Positions 1-13,020 of a DNA stretch of 64,000 nucleotides are shown in pieces (the first letter of the stretch is position 1; each line of letters opens with the position of its first letter). Origin of the DNA: Phytoseiulus persimilis (taxonomy: Eukaryota; Arthropoda; Arachnida; Mesostigmata; Phytoseiidae); contig CM075104.1 of NCBI GenBank assembly GCA_037576195.1, positions 2,672,775 to 2,736,774 on the forward strand, written 5' to 3'. The position numbers and the translations under genes are program-made. The notes beneath the pieces were generated by a model. The model was given only the letters and a program-made list of their open reading frames with translations. It was not told where the DNA came from and did no database searches.

Positions 1-1270
1 GCGGCGTCCTATTTGGAGAATTCACGACAATACTGGAGCAGACGGAATAGTTGCCAGACATGCAGGATGGGTGGAACGAGTATGGCTCATATGCGTGTTC
101 CTCTATGCCATTGAAGCATATCATCGGACTGATTAAGAGATGACGAACCTCGAAAGCGAGATGGATCAGATCCGCACTTAGCGAGCTCGTCGGACACTTG
201 AATGGAGAAACCTTCACGAGGAAGATCCCACTGCGCGCCTCTCTTCATGGAGACTCTCCTCTTCCCCCCGTTCTTTCCAGCCTGTACGGCGAGGATCTGG
301 GGGAAACCTTTCAACGGCCGAGGTTGGATTGAAATCAATGGACTCGAAGAAATTGGAGATTCCTGGGACGTGAGGGTAAATAACATCAAGGAAATGGAAT
401 CCATCGCCGTGGTGACAGCCGAAACCTCTCAACCTTCTCCAGATCGGAACTCAGCAGTGCGAGGGATGCCAATACCTGTAGCTGAGTCCTACAAGTACCT
501 GGGGATCGAACTGTCCGTCGAAAACGACTAATTGGCCCAACATATCGGAGAAACCTCATCGAACTCCGGCAAAGAGATGGGGGCGCAGGGGAGATGGGCC
601 CTGCGTGTACCACACTCTACCGTAGCCAATGATGTCTTGATTGATTCAGAGAGTGTGAGACGGATGAATTCAGCCAGATGGCTGAAGGTGGAGGCAAGGT
701 GGAGGCGACAGAGAAACTCGGATTCCCGAACGATCTCAGAGTGACCAGGAATACATCAGACACAAAGTGAAAGGCACTCCAGAAAGATTTCATGAGCAGG
801 GTCTAGAAAAAATGGTACTCCACACGGAATCCAGATCCACACCGAGTGCCTGTCGGCATTCCAAAGCAACGAGAGGTCTTGAAACGGGCTGTACGATAAC
901 TCTCGGGTAAGCCGTTGGTCAGCTCCAGCCAGAGCAGGAACGCTCAATACGAAGAGCCGACAAAACTCCCAAGATCCTCCCATCGACATGGAGTGCACTC
1001 GATCTAGAGCTCCGGAAGCGGACAATGATGTCATTGTGGAGTCCAAGAGAGGAAATTACTCCAAGCTGGAACTCACGTACCGACCAGGACTTATCTCCGG
1101 TTGAACTTCGGAGGACCTCGAGAGGACGGGGGACATGCTAACACGATCGCAGAAGATATGAATGTGGTATCTGGATGCGAAAACAATCGCCCCCATCTCC
1201 TTCCCGAATTGAAGAGATAACACGTGTGAATGGAAGATGACGCCAAATACGAACAGACGCACGTGCATTT
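1..1270 (+). pseudogene. Decayed non-LTR reverse transcriptase remnant (thumb and C-terminal part)
   Basis: No long frame survives, but fragments in shifting + frames look like the end of a non-LTR retrotransposon polyprotein. Around 475-515 a frame reads ESYKYLGIELS, which fits the segment just after the reverse transcriptase catalytic core (consensus YKYLG). Around 973-1040 another frame reads DPPIDMECT followed by APE, resembling the start of the C-terminal Cys-rich knuckle with its second Cys lost. The polymerase catalytic box would lie left of the window or is destroyed. Assignment rests on short motifs only, and the element clade cannot be named. Confidence 0.4.
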
Positions 1271-4200
1271 CGGGGTGTGCCCGCCTCTGACGGACCTCGC
1301 CTGATCAAGCCCGCTGTGGACTTCAGCCTTTGAAAGTGAATTCAGGCCGGACTAAGTCGACTCACGCGGTGCCGAGGCTGGCCGCGATGCACTTATTATC
1401 AGGGGCCGTCACTCGGCGCCACGGAGGCTGACGACGGACTTGAATAAGTGCGGTTGGGCCGTGGGCTCTCTTTTGAAGCTGAACGGCTGCTCGTTCACTA
1501 AATGACAAAACGGAATGTGTCCTTTCGCTCGCCGTCAAGCGACCGTATCACCGAGTGGTCTGCTTGAGCGCCTCCATTGGGGTTCGTTGCTGTACTGTGG
1601 GAAATCGTTCTCACATGCCGTCTCTTGTGGCAGTCAACGATGAACACATATCCGTGGTCTGCATCGTCGAGGCCTCCAATGGCCAGTCCTGGTCGAAGCC
1701 ACAACACCTGGTTCTCGCACGGACAATGCCGGCGTGAAATGAATGCGAAATTATCGAAGACGATTCAGCTGAGCTGCTCCGATCAGCGACAAGGAGCCAG
1801 GATTGGGGTCATCTGGTTTCAAGAAACGTCTTTCTCCTGTGGCTGGATCTTCAAGAACTTCGTTCGAGATTTGCCATCAGCCGATTGCGCTGAACATCTC
1901 TGCTTTCCGCCTGAGTTTTGCAGCTGTGGTTCTGAGCCTGGGGGTCGTGAAAGCTGCTCGAAATAATAATGAGATTGGTGCTGCCGTTACGCGTGATTTC
2001 GATTGAGTTGAAGTAATCTAAGCAAATCCAGAGGACGCGATGGTGTAGGAAGGTGCTGGCTCATCCCATGAAGTCTATGTTGCTGCTTGAGCCCCCGGCC
2101 ATGTAGACCATTTTGACGTGAGAGCGTCGTTCCTCTCAAACTCCGCCTGCTGGTTGAGCGTAGTTTGTCAGTCAAAAACGAGAGCTAGAGCTCGGCTTGG
2201 CTTTTGATGCCTCTGGAAAATTGCAAAATACGAGAAGCTCGAAGCAACGACCTCTTCGATGTTCCAAACACTGTCTCGGGATTCGATACGTGTAGTCCCC
2301 CGGAAATCCCCGAATATCGGCATCAATTCGTGACAGTTTTTGCCTCAGGTACAAGAGGTGTCATGGGGTGTTCATCAAACATGAACTATGTGCGAGCCAA
2401 ATTATCAAGCGGCTCATCAAACCCCGGGATTTCACCGAATATCGAGATTAGTCACGAATAAATCTAACACGACCGGCAGGACTGTCTATCGGAGCTAGTT
2501 TCACCCGTTCGCTGCTTTCCGGAGATGAACCGGTGTTCCATGAGGTGAGAGAGGAGCCATCGGACATGAAGAAACAGATGGTCCGGGCTTCTTGTGAGCG
2601 AATCGGAGGCGAAACAAGCCGAAGTCGTATCCTAGACAACGCGATTGTCCTTCCGACTGGCTCAATGCTCAGCTGGTGCTGCGTCGAAGCACTGCTTGAT
2701 CGATCGATCGCGAGTCTGAGACTAAATTTCTGATTCAAATCATGAAACCTATGAGAGCTGTAACTCTCAGGGGCGAGGCGAAGAGATGCAAGTTAGAGGG
2801 AACAGAGAATAACTCCAGAACTTCGAGTGAGAGAACTCCAGCTTTCTCGGAAACGTCGCTGGGATGCTGTATCTGAAGTATTGGTGGCTGCACAAGCCCT
2901 AGGACTCCGTTATCCCAGTTGGACAAGACCTGTGAAACTCCCCAGACGACGTAACGAACCCTTTCGACTGATATTCGGTAGAATTTCCACAATGACCACT
3001 CGGATCAACAAGTCCTCCCATTCTTTTGAGCTCAACAGGTACGCATGCTCAGGTGGGTCACGTTGATAATAAGGAGAGCCTGGGAGTTTGGGCGTTCTTT
3101 CGAAACTTACCTCCGATAGCTATAGGTCGATCCCTGGCGATGGATGGATAATCTTGAAAAACTCACCCTAACTCCCAGACCTTAACGATGATTTTCCATT
3201 CCTCGGCTCCGGCTTAGGAATCATGCGCGTTTTGTGGAGCCCCACGTGATTGATAAGGAAGAGCTCCCCATGAGATGGGCTCTTCTATGGCGTTCTCCTA
3301 CAGAATCCTCGGTAGCGACATGGTTTTCCGAGCATTCCCGGGCAGAACTGCGAGTCTCGCTCATTTTCATACCACACCAACGGTCTCTATGAAACAGAAT
3401 TCCTCATCTGCGAAATCTTATGACGACTCGCAATGAAATTATCGATCCTCGGAATGTTCTTCCATTTCGATGGCTTCCATTGTTCTATAATAGTTTCTTG
3501 CATTGAACGCCAGACACTCTCTATTCGTCGTTTGTTGACGACGGGACACATGCGTTGTTATCTCCTCCCGGGCGAATTCCTAATCGTGCGAAGAAGTCGG
3601 AGAGCAGGGCGAACCGAGATGATAGCTCAAGGGATCACAGTTGAGGCATCGATTTGATGTTCTTGTATTGGCCTGTAGGAGGGCAAGCTGAGATATCGGA
3701 CGATCCCCTCAGTTTCAGGTATGGAACTCGGGAACCGGACACCAGTTGCCAGATCAGGGACACACTGTTGAATTGATGATTCGCGAGAGTTGTCTCCGAC
3801 ATCGTTGGCTATGCGCTCTGGTCACCGATATTGTGCATATATCGAACGCCGCCATAGAAAATGGGGCCATCCTTTGTGCAGACTCTCCACAGTCGCGCGC
3901 GGAAATTCTGATCTGGTTCCATTTCGGTCGGGTTGAGTGAGAACTCATCAAACGAATGAGATTTCAATGGCCATTCGTTCCGTGCGATAGGATCGAGTTG
4001 AAGGCTGGCGCCACCCTCCGACTGGTACTGGGTGTGTCTCAAAATTCTCTCAGAGCAAAAAAAGAACGACGACTGGTGTCAGGAGAGCTTTTTAGCGAAC
4101 GGCCCCGATGCTCACAGCCCCGACAGCCGTTCAAGCGCTCGCTTGCTCACAGATAACCCTCTAGTCCAACACAGCGATTTCAACAGCTCGTCTTTCTATT

Positions 4201-6150
4201 GTCGGGAAGCGCGAGACTTTGTCTTGGGTCCTTTGTCACACTCTATCTGTATCAGGTTTCCGCCGAGGCTCCGAAAACCAAGATTCCGAGGGAGGAATGA
4301 CTGCTTCTATTGATTGCTGAAAGTGATGGGCTCTCAACAGCGAATCTGATCAATTACGGCACGAGGGAAGGAAGCCGAACCTTTCTGACGCGCAGAACGC
4401 TCGGCGGACGAAGTTTTGCAGAAGTACTCACTCCTTCCATTTGAGTTCGTCTCCACTGAATCCTCGAGGGACTCCCGCTCGGCTCATGACGGCACTCGGT
4501 GATTTATTGAACGCAGAGAAAGACTGTTCTAAAGTCACGCGTGAGATTCGAGGGGATTTATCCTCCATCCAAGAACTCAATATACATTCTGAGAAAGAAC
4601 TTGTAAGCAAGAAAGCTTCGGAACTTCGATGCTGATATCTCGCGAAGGGATTCGGATAAGGCAACGGGAGCTCGAGGGAGTTCGCATGACATGAGCTGAC
4701 TGAGCGACAAAGAGCTCTCAGCCCGACGAGGGAATTATCCGGGAGATTCGGATCGCAAGAGGAAATCTCGGACCTCGACGCGCGAGACTGCGGGAAGTTT
4801 GCAGCTGTTGTCCGGATAACTTGCGGCAGGTCGCATAGCCCATTCAGTACGCTCGATATCTGATGCTTGAGTCAACCTCGAGGTGGATGTGGGGATATTC
4901 GCGAATCCTGGCGCGCAATCTAGTCGGAAGTCATCGATTTGGGGAGCCTGAAGGGATAGCAGTGGTCCCTCTGTCTCACAAAGCTCCCGATCAAATCGTT
5001 CACTCTCAGGAGCAGCTAGGAACAAGCTCGCTCCAGGCGAGCGTAAACGTTTGGGTCACATTCAGCCACTTGAGATTTGAATTCCAAGAACGCGGAGCGG
5101 AGTCCGCGCAGTGTCTGAGTGATAAATGAAGAAGAATACGTTACACTGAGCCGTTGCGTCATATTTCTCTCGAACTGCTTCACCGGGCTGCGTTTAGCGA
5201 TGGGATCGGCTAGCACTTTTGCTTCTCCGGAACAGACTCACGGATCGGATTTGAATAAAACAGCTGACTTAGTCGTGAGATTGTACAGTGAATTCTCAAG
5301 GCGAAGAAATATCTGTTATCTAGTGGCAGACTTCGCCTGCCTGAACGGATCTAGGAAGCCCACAGAAGGCTACGGTGGGGGCAAGGGTATACGCGAGTTC
5401 CCGACGCCATCGCTGATGTTGCGGATCTCCATTACTCAGATTGTTCCATTTATTTCTAGAACAGACGCGGTGATGCAAGCCGCCACTCCGTCTCAACTAA
5501 GCCCTCTTGGAAAATTGCTTCGCGCGTTCGTGTCTCTTGTGCAACCTAAAAAAGGCCCCGCAGGATGGCGGGCGCACGTATTTCGATCGTTCGCATCATG
5601 CCATGTCTCCTGCGTGGTGAGTCGCTCGTACGCAGGAACACGAGATGATAGGCATGCACGTTCGTTCTCAGGTGAAAATCGGGAGACTCAAGCCAGAGCA
5701 ACAGCTGAAACGATCGGGAGATCTGTCGTGCTGGATTTCGCCAACACTCCAGAGAGATGATCAGAGGTCGCCAGTTCTGCTTTGAGGCTGTTAGCCGCGA
5801 AACTCTGGTTGCGGATTTGGAGGAAGTGGCGGGTGGTCAGCAGCGTTCCACCGTGAACTTCTGATGGGCCTCCACGACTGTGGAGACTCACAAAAAACAC
5901 GCATCTGACTGATTGCGCTCCCTCGGGTTTGGAGGCGACTGTTCGCGAGTTGGCTCACCAGCGAATGAGGGCGACGCACATGCATGCGACGTTCGTAAAA
6001 TTTAACAACCGGAGAAGCTCTCAGTCAGCCGAGTCGGAAAGAGCCCGACCGAAACGCTACGAGGTAGGTTGCCCGGGAATTTTTCTTTTTTTGGAAGCAA
6101 CGACCAGTGAAGAGGAAGCAACCCTTCCTCGGCTGGTCTGAGGAGCTGCC
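1271..6150. other. Unassigned sequence, no recognisable gene
   Basis: Read in all frames, this stretch gives only short, overlapping frames without known motifs. The longest (5119-5760, + strand, 213 codons) shows no domain, signal peptide or family resemblance and is compatible with chance. I see no clear repeats. It is probably old intergenic or decayed transposon sequence. Confidence 0.5.
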
Positions 6151-6154
6151 ATTC

Positions 6155-6232
6155 GGGCCAGGGCAAAGAATGCTCGCCATATTAGGACGCGATCAGGCGT
6201 GCTAACCACTGCTCCTTATATCTCTGTCATCT
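6155..6232 (-). repeat. Possible tRNA-derived SINE head, degenerate
   Basis: On the minus strand from about 6222 the sequence GGAGCAGTGGTTAGCACGC resembles the D-arm and box A of a tRNA. About 30 bases later GAGCATTCTTTGCC is a weak match to box B. The acceptor stem does not pair, so this is not a working tRNA gene. A tRNA-derived SINE remnant is the simplest reading; chance resemblance remains possible. Confidence 0.25.
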
Positions 6233-6240
6233 GACGACAC

Positions 6241-9200
6241 GCTTCCGAACAACGAAGATGACAGCGAGCTTGAGCGACATCCCGCTCGTCCGCATCAACG
6301 GTTTCGTGGGTCGTCTGGAGCAGATTGAACACGGCAAGGGAACAGCGAGCTCGAAAGTCTACGACGTCAGCGCAACTTCTCGCGAGCTCGAGAAAACGTT
6401 TGACTGCGCGCTACAGCTCCTGCTGGCTTCGCTTGTTGTGATCCTGAACGAATCGATCTGTCGTCTGTTCGTTTCGAGGGAGATCACTTACCTCGCGGCG
6501 AGAATGGGAGCCCACGTAACCTGGTGGGAACTTTGCAGTGAGGTGATCATGGTTCTCTGTTTGAGCTCCTCGACCGGTCGGTTTACGAGCAGCATGACCT
6601 CGAAACCGAGTCGATGCAGCGGAAGGCACAAATACAAGCAGCACTGCACACTTCATGCGTATCAATACGTGAGTGGGGTAGTCAACAACATGGGCGTACA
6701 CGGTGCGCTCCACAACGGATGTCTCGAGACCCACTCGCCTCAGCCGTTGTCCACGCTAAGAAAACTCAGTTTTCTGAAACGGCCTGGCCTCCGTATGCAA
6801 GAGGAGAATTCGTTCACGTACATTCCACGGCTGTCGTCCATTCCCCATGTCGTTCTAACGGGGGGACACAATATTCACGCTCCGGCTCTACCCACGGATG
6901 GTCGTCTGCGCGCTTCAATCGCTTGAAGTTGATTAGAGCCACCGCCGAAGGCGCATCCGACCTCAAGTCCGTCAACTCGATGCGGTGACTCCTCCGGCCA
7001 CCACCAGACGTGTTTTGAGAAGTCGCCATCGTAACGGAGAGCAGCTCCATCGACCTGTTTGGATCTGACAGAGACCCACCTGTTGCGCTCTGACGATTCG
7101 GTCGCATTGATGAGAAAGTCTGTTGAAAACGCTTGGGGCCGGCTGCGCTGAACCTTGTGGACACATGACTTGCTCCGAGCAACAGCGTGTGGCGACCTCA
7201 GACCTTATCAGTCAATCGCTTCCAGGTGAGAGCCCGATCATCCACCGTCCGATTCACTCACAAAAACGAAGGGAAGCTCAACTGCACTGATGTCTGTAAC
7301 GACGGGAATCCGTACCGGTCAGACGTGATTTGGAACACCGTCGAGCCTGCCGAAGAGCCAGCTGAGTTCTTGACAGATCTCGAAGCTACGAATCGGCGGG
7401 CGGCGACTGCACCAGCTGGCATGAACCCAGATGCAGGCAGCGCAAATCATGGACGATTAGCAGCTGCATTCCATCATCGTTGTTGGTCGGGTACCGGCCA
7501 TCTTCGTATGTGGTTGCTAGCAGAACCGCGTGGCTCGTTTCAGAAGAGAACGTGAACACCGGCGAGAATAGTGAGATCTCAACGCTTCCTCACTGATGTG
7601 CTCCACTACTAGTTTGGGCGTCAAAAGCCTGTTTGGGCTCGTTGGAACGTGAGTTTCGATATCTGAGATCGCTGCGGGCAATGACGCGCTTCATTGTTCG
7701 CAGACTCTGGCCGCTTTTTTAACCTTGCGGAACTATTCTCTCTACAGAATATTTTGCTTGATGATAATTTTCAGCGTGATCGCCGCGACTCCGGAAACTT
7801 GAGCCAGGTTTCGGGCCCTGGACAGTTGTTTACAACAACCATGCTTTCCGGGCCGCCCCCCCCCGCCCCGTCGTACATTCTCTCAGAGAATCAAACCTAG
7901 AGATAGGTAGTTTTTCCATGTCTACTCCCGAAATCCGGGAGTTCCGGGCTAATCGATAACTGTTCCGATGATTGGGCTAGATGACATGTCGGTAAGAGAA
8001 TCGATAATTGCGAATGCTGATTTCATGGAGAGGTGGGGGAGAGGGACAGCACGGTTCCGAGAGTCGGATTGATCCCGAACGTGGGTGGCCGCTTCTTCCG
8101 TTGATTTGCAATATTGATTAGGCAGAGAGTTCGAGTCTATGGCCGAGCCCCTACTTCCGTTTGATAAATGACGGAGGACTATTTACCGGGAGGCAGCTCT
8201 TGTGGAGGGACAGATCAGAACAGAATCGTGCGAAACCACGTTTCAGTGGACACCCGAATGATACCTACCGAGCGTCCGAACTGCCTATGGGGGATTTCGA
8301 AATTTTAAAAGAGTATTGTAAACACGGTTCGATCAAGCTTCAATTCATCATCCCGGACTCACAACTTCCGGCAGATCTGGAACCTGTCTTCTCATGCCAA
8401 ACGGTCTTCAATCACTCTAAACTGTCGTTGCTGTGGGAAAAAAGACTATTCTATCTATTCGTGTCGGATTCGCTCCCTCGCCTGAACCGTCGACGTTTCA
8501 ACTTGTTCCGGCGTCGGTTGATGCGGCCTTGATTCCCATCAAGCTCGAATGCGAACCGGACGTTGGGTCACGTTCCGCGGCTCACGTCTGTGTGGCGCAG
8601 AAATCCAGAAGCTGACTGCCAACGAAGACCATCGGAACATGTATACGCAACGGACAATGTGTACAGGCGTTCCGGCGCACCGAGCGGCTGTCAGCTGCCC
8701 TCCTTCGCTGCTCCTGAAGAATGGAGTCCACTAATTGTCGTGAAAAAAGTCCTTGGATCCCTCAGGGACTGCAACCAGGGAAGTCACGCGAGATCTTGAT
8801 CTCAGCTTGCTCTAGCTCTGAAGCGATTATCCATGGAGCGCTGGAATTCGAGCTCGAGATTCCCATCACGGGCCGAAACAGCCCCGGACTAAACAACAAG
8901 CCAGCTCATAGAGGGAACTCATTAACGGTTATATCATATGAGCCAAAGCGGAACGGAGATGGGGAATCGGTAACATTAAGCAACCAGAGGGATGAACAGT
9001 GGGAAGCGTAACCGTGTTGTTAGCTTGCGACGTCTGTTCCTCGAAGAGCGAAGCATCATTCACGGCCGCTAATGGAATAGCAGTCGACCGCGACTCCCGG
9101 TCCTTATCGAACTTGGCGAAATGGAGCATCGGAATGGTTTGCGACGCGTCATATCTGAGTAACTAGATATCTTCAGGTACAGGCAGTCGATGATTCCTTC

Positions 9201-10670
9201 CCCGCTTTCTTCCATAGAAATGGATATTTGATATCGGCCTATCGCCTCTTGATGCTCGCATCGCATCGCATTGCTTCATCAATTTACGTACATACAAGTT
9301 CGTTCCCATTGATCACGAGATCACTCTTGGCCGCCTAACTGGATTCAACGTCAACTCTGGAGAAGTACCGGATCCGGATTTGGGGCTTCTCTCGTCTCTC
9401 AGGATAACCAGCCCGTCCCCCCTATTGTGAATCCGTTCGCTACTCTGTATCCAGCGATATCCGCAGCTTAACGACCCACAGCCATCTACGTTTCCTCTGG
9501 GAGCGCCGTGAATTCTTTCGCCTTCTTCAATCCTGTGATCGCGTTCGCATACGCTCAGCCTGGCACAGCTGGGGCCTTCCACTGTATTTCGGAGATCTCA
9601 AACTTGTCGGCACTCCAAGAACATTCAGCGTACATCCGCTGTATGGTCTCCAATTGCTTCGTCTGGAGCCTCTCATATTCATAGAGGTTATTCTGTTCAT
9701 AATAAATTCTATTCCTGAGGTATTCCTGTGGATCTTGCCTCTCTCATATCCTTCGCGAGATTCTCATCGGTATTGATCGCCCAAGATTGGATACCACCAT
9801 CTTACTATTTTTCTTGTTGAATTCCAGCTGAGCTTGAACTCAGAATTCTGACGTCACGCTCGGAAAGACCGCCATCCCCTCATGAGGAGTTTTAAATCAT
9901 CTGCGGAAAGTGGATCCGGAATTTTCGACGATTCTTCCGGATACTTTCGGTTTATTGTCGCTTCCAATCCTTAACTCATCGATGGAATTCTCCTTTCTAC
10001 AGGAAGGCATTTTCCGGTCGGGAATTTTCGAACACGATCTTGTTCTGGCGATAGCTTGACGGGGGTGATTCCCGGTAAAAATCAATTATCGTCGGATCGA
10101 CCTTGCGGCTCAAAACTCGGATGATTCATCCATCTTTGAGGAGTCCCCACCGAAGAAGACACCTCAAATCCTGATCCTGATTCAATCATCTTTGACGAGG
10201 TAAGAGAGGAAATGCGAGGGGAAGCGAAGTAAATGAAATTAGCTATCGGGCGGGCCATTCGGGATCGCTTGCCATTTTTTGAAGAAACGAGATAACTTTA
10301 TTCGGTTTCCTGGCGAATGACCGGCTCCTTCTTGAGCGTCGAATGCGACGCGCATGATGCGTCCGTCCGATCCGATGAATATTGACGATAACATTTCGGG
10401 AGACCGCGAAAAAAAAAGGGTAATTTCAAAAACCATTTCCTTACCGCAAATTACATCATGTCCACTCGGAATTCACAAAAAAAAAACGACCGCCTCGATA
10501 TACCGCATCGATCACTCTTTGATTTTCGCCCTGTAGTTTCGCAATATACAGGATGGACAGATTCGGGGACGGAGGGAATCCTTGTCCCAGGCCCACGTCG
10601 GTGTCCGTGTTCAACTTTTCGGACGACCATTCGCTGAGTTTGAGTATCATGTGGTTATCCTTGTGAATTT
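6241..10670. other. Unassigned sequence, no recognisable gene
   Basis: There are several frames of 60-220 codons (longest 6258-6926, + strand), none with a domain I recognise. A 62-codon minus-strand frame (9555-9743) has a protein-like, Tyr/Glu-rich composition but no identifiable family. No clear inverted or tandem repeats were seen. Likely intergenic or decayed mobile DNA. Confidence 0.45.
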
Positions 10671-10676
10671 CCTCGA

Positions 10677-11576
10677 GTGGTTCAATCGATCTCGGGAATC
10701 ATACCCTCGTCATTGATCTGGAGCAGTTTTCATCAGTGCATCGGTTTTTTGGAGTGCACCTCTGATTGGTGCCCTCCTCCTCCAGGAGTGCCCCAGGGTT
10801 CAGTAGTCGGCCCACTTCTATTTCTCTTGTATACTACGAACCTCCAATTCGAGATTCCCGCAGGTGGTTTTCATCGAACCTACGCCGACGATACAAAGAT
10901 CTTTGCTGATGTGTCTCGACCCGACGTCCGCGTTGCCCTTAAGCAAACCCTCCGTAACATTGAGGATTGGGCTGACCGTTGGAAACAACAGACTTTCGCG
11001 ACCCTCCATGTACTTCGTACAGACTCATTCGAGTAGGTTCTCTTCGGGGAGAAGATTCCCCGATTCGATCTTGTGAAAGATCTCGGAGTTCTCCTTCCCT
11101 CTGATCTCAACCCTAAGGGCCATCTCAAAGATGCCCTCATGCGTGCCGGCCGCAATGCCAATTTTGTTATCCATGCTTTTGACTGTAAACTCCCTGGAGT
11201 ATACATCAGAGCCTATGATGTGCTCATGCTGCCTTCTCCCCTGTATGGTTGGGAAATCTGGAGACCTTGGCTTGCCAAACATCGCCGTGCCCTCGAGAAG
11301 TTTCCGAAGAGTTTCATTCGTAGAGTGGCGCACTAATGTGATATTGATGCCCACTGCCTCCATCTGCTGCCGATCTCAGATTCACTCGATCTCAGGCATC
11401 GCAGTTTGTCCGCACAATTCCGATGCAACCCTGACTTCATGAACTTCTCTGTGACGAGACGCACCCAAACGTGCTCTAAGCTCCAGTGTGTTATATCACT
11501 CAAAAGGAGTGATATTGTTTACCATAGCTTCCGGTGGCGAGTATCCCATTTGCTCAACAACTCTGTGATGACATGA
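10677..11576 (+). pseudogene. CR1-like non-LTR retrotransposon reverse transcriptase remnant
   Basis: The frame from 10677 contains the reverse transcriptase motif GVPQGSVVGPLLFLLY (from 10785) and the catalytic box RTYADDTKIFAD with YADD at 10881-10892. An in-frame stop near 11036 and a shift follow. From 11073 the thumb region continues (KDLGVLLPSDLNPKGHLKDA), ending with a plausible C-terminal tail near 11576. GVPQGSVVGPLLF together with YADDTKIF is typical of the CR1/L2/Rex side of the non-LTR tree; the exact clade needs a phylogeny. The endonuclease part is absent, so this is a 5'-truncated, dead copy. A second remnant of the same family lies at 21045-21880. Confidence 0.8.
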
Positions 11577-11579
11577 GAT

Positions 11580-12334
11580 CGTGTCCGTTATGGTGGTACC
11601 TATATTTTCTTTTAAATACATATCACATGGGAACCAGTTCCTGGGGCGATTGAGGTCAGTGGATCTCTGGGGTTCCTTTCTCTCATTTTTCCAGGGTCGT
11701 TCTCGTATCTCTCCATGCTCCTGGCTGCACTCCTCAGTCAGACCCAGACTTGTAGCGAGCTCTTCCGTCTCGGGTCATTTCATTATAATGTGGGTGATGG
11801 TTTCAGGCTCCCGTCCGCATCTTGCGCATCGTGTGTTGATTTCCCGGTATTTTGAACGGTGCACTCTACTCGGTAGCATTCCTGCCCGAGCCAGTGCCAT
11901 CAGTGCACTTCCGCGGTCGTTCATATACAACCCAAGTGGTTTGACACCTCGTTCTTTCCACTCTGGATATAGGCTTAGACTTGGTTTAGAGTTCATCGAC
12001 TCCCTCCGTGTCTGGTCCATCTCTTCTCTTATCCGCTTCCTAACGGCTATGTTGAAGAGGCCGACCTTGGGTCCCCATTCTCTTCGTATTCAAGAGGGAT
12101 GTCCCAGCACGCGTATTTCGTTTTCAATAGCTCATGTCTACGAATCGCTTCAGTGTAGGTATTCTCAGTTGCCATCGTGGGTAGAATCATCCTTGGCCTC
12201 AAAAATAAGTTGTGTGCATTACCAAAAGATTCTAAAGGGTATGAAAGAAACAGTGATTGGCCGATAGAAGCTCGAATCGCCATTCGTTGTATTCGGTTTC
12301 CCGACCATCGGAACACTGTCAACTCGCAAGTCAC
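11580..12334 (-). pseudogene. C-terminal remnant of another non-LTR retrotransposon
   Basis: On the minus strand, 11775-12020 reads ALMALARAGMLPSRVHRSKY and then CARCGREPETITHIIMK. This has the spacing of the Cys-Cys-His knuckle found at the C-terminus of many non-LTR polyproteins after the reverse transcriptase. The frame at 12047-12334 lies upstream in the same direction and may be part of the same polyprotein after a frameshift. No reverse transcriptase catalytic box is left. It abuts the CR1-like remnant tail-to-tail, so the two are separate insertions. Confidence 0.5.
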
Positions 12335-13020
12335 CCAATATTAGCGCAGAAATGCGCTTCACTCCGGGCATGCATACTGGGGTGTGGGGTGTAATTGGGA
12401 GTGGAACGAAAAAATGCAGCGGGAGGCCTTGAAGATTTTGGTCGGAGCGAGGGAGATCTGAATTCCATTTGTATTTCATCAGGATTGAGAAATAACAAAG
12501 TGATGATGTCTAGATAGGGTTGTGGAAGATAGCAGACGACTGAGTTTTGGAACTCCGGATAACTTGCTCACAAGCGTTCGGACCGTGGAGCATGGGGCGT
12601 GCTCTGATGAAAATGCCGCCACCGTCTCTGTACTCTACAAATGGCGCTGGTATCCAGTTGAGTCACTATTCCGGTATCCGGCCACCTGTTCCATCACAGA
12701 AACCGACTTTTTTCTTCGAATGATTTGAAGGTTGCCGTGGAAAATGGCAGGTACGTGCCAGAAAATGAGTTCCAGCGCGGAAATGTTTCGTTCTGATGCC
12801 GGGTGTGCAAGTGTCAACCCGGATTTTTTTTATCATGAAGAACCCATCCTCCTCACCAATGCATTTCAATGTCCGAGAGCGCTGTGAAAGATCCTGGAGC
12901 TCGGGAAACGGGTCCCTCATGAAGGAAATCCGGTTTGATAGTTGCAGAACAGGTATGTACTCATATGGATTTTGTGCATGCTTGGCGGGCTCGAATCCGT
13001 AGTGATGACGTGATGACCCA
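12335..13020. other. Left flank of the Helitron, unassigned
   Basis: No coding sequence can be assigned here. Near 12800-13000 Cys-containing + strand fragments may be the N-terminal part of the Helitron protein, but they are too decayed to claim. The expected 5'-TC terminus of the element could not be placed. Confidence 0.3.

Noticed and set aside
5119..5760. 213-codon plus-strand open frame
   Set aside because: No domain, no splice context, no compositional difference from surroundings; a frame of this length is expected by chance about once in such a window.
6258..6926. 222-codon plus-strand open frame
   Set aside because: Hydrophobic patches but no consistent membrane topology or known motif; it overlaps other long frames on both strands, which suggests chance.
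9555..9743. 62-codon minus-strand frame rich in Tyr and Glu
   Set aside because: It looks protein-like but is too short, has no convincing splice sites at its ends, and matches no family I know.
10239..10436. Minus-strand frame resembling the end of a BEL/Pao integrase (GSDGRIMRVAFDAQ)
   Set aside because: Only a few residues fit and no protease, reverse transcriptase or long terminal repeat is nearby.
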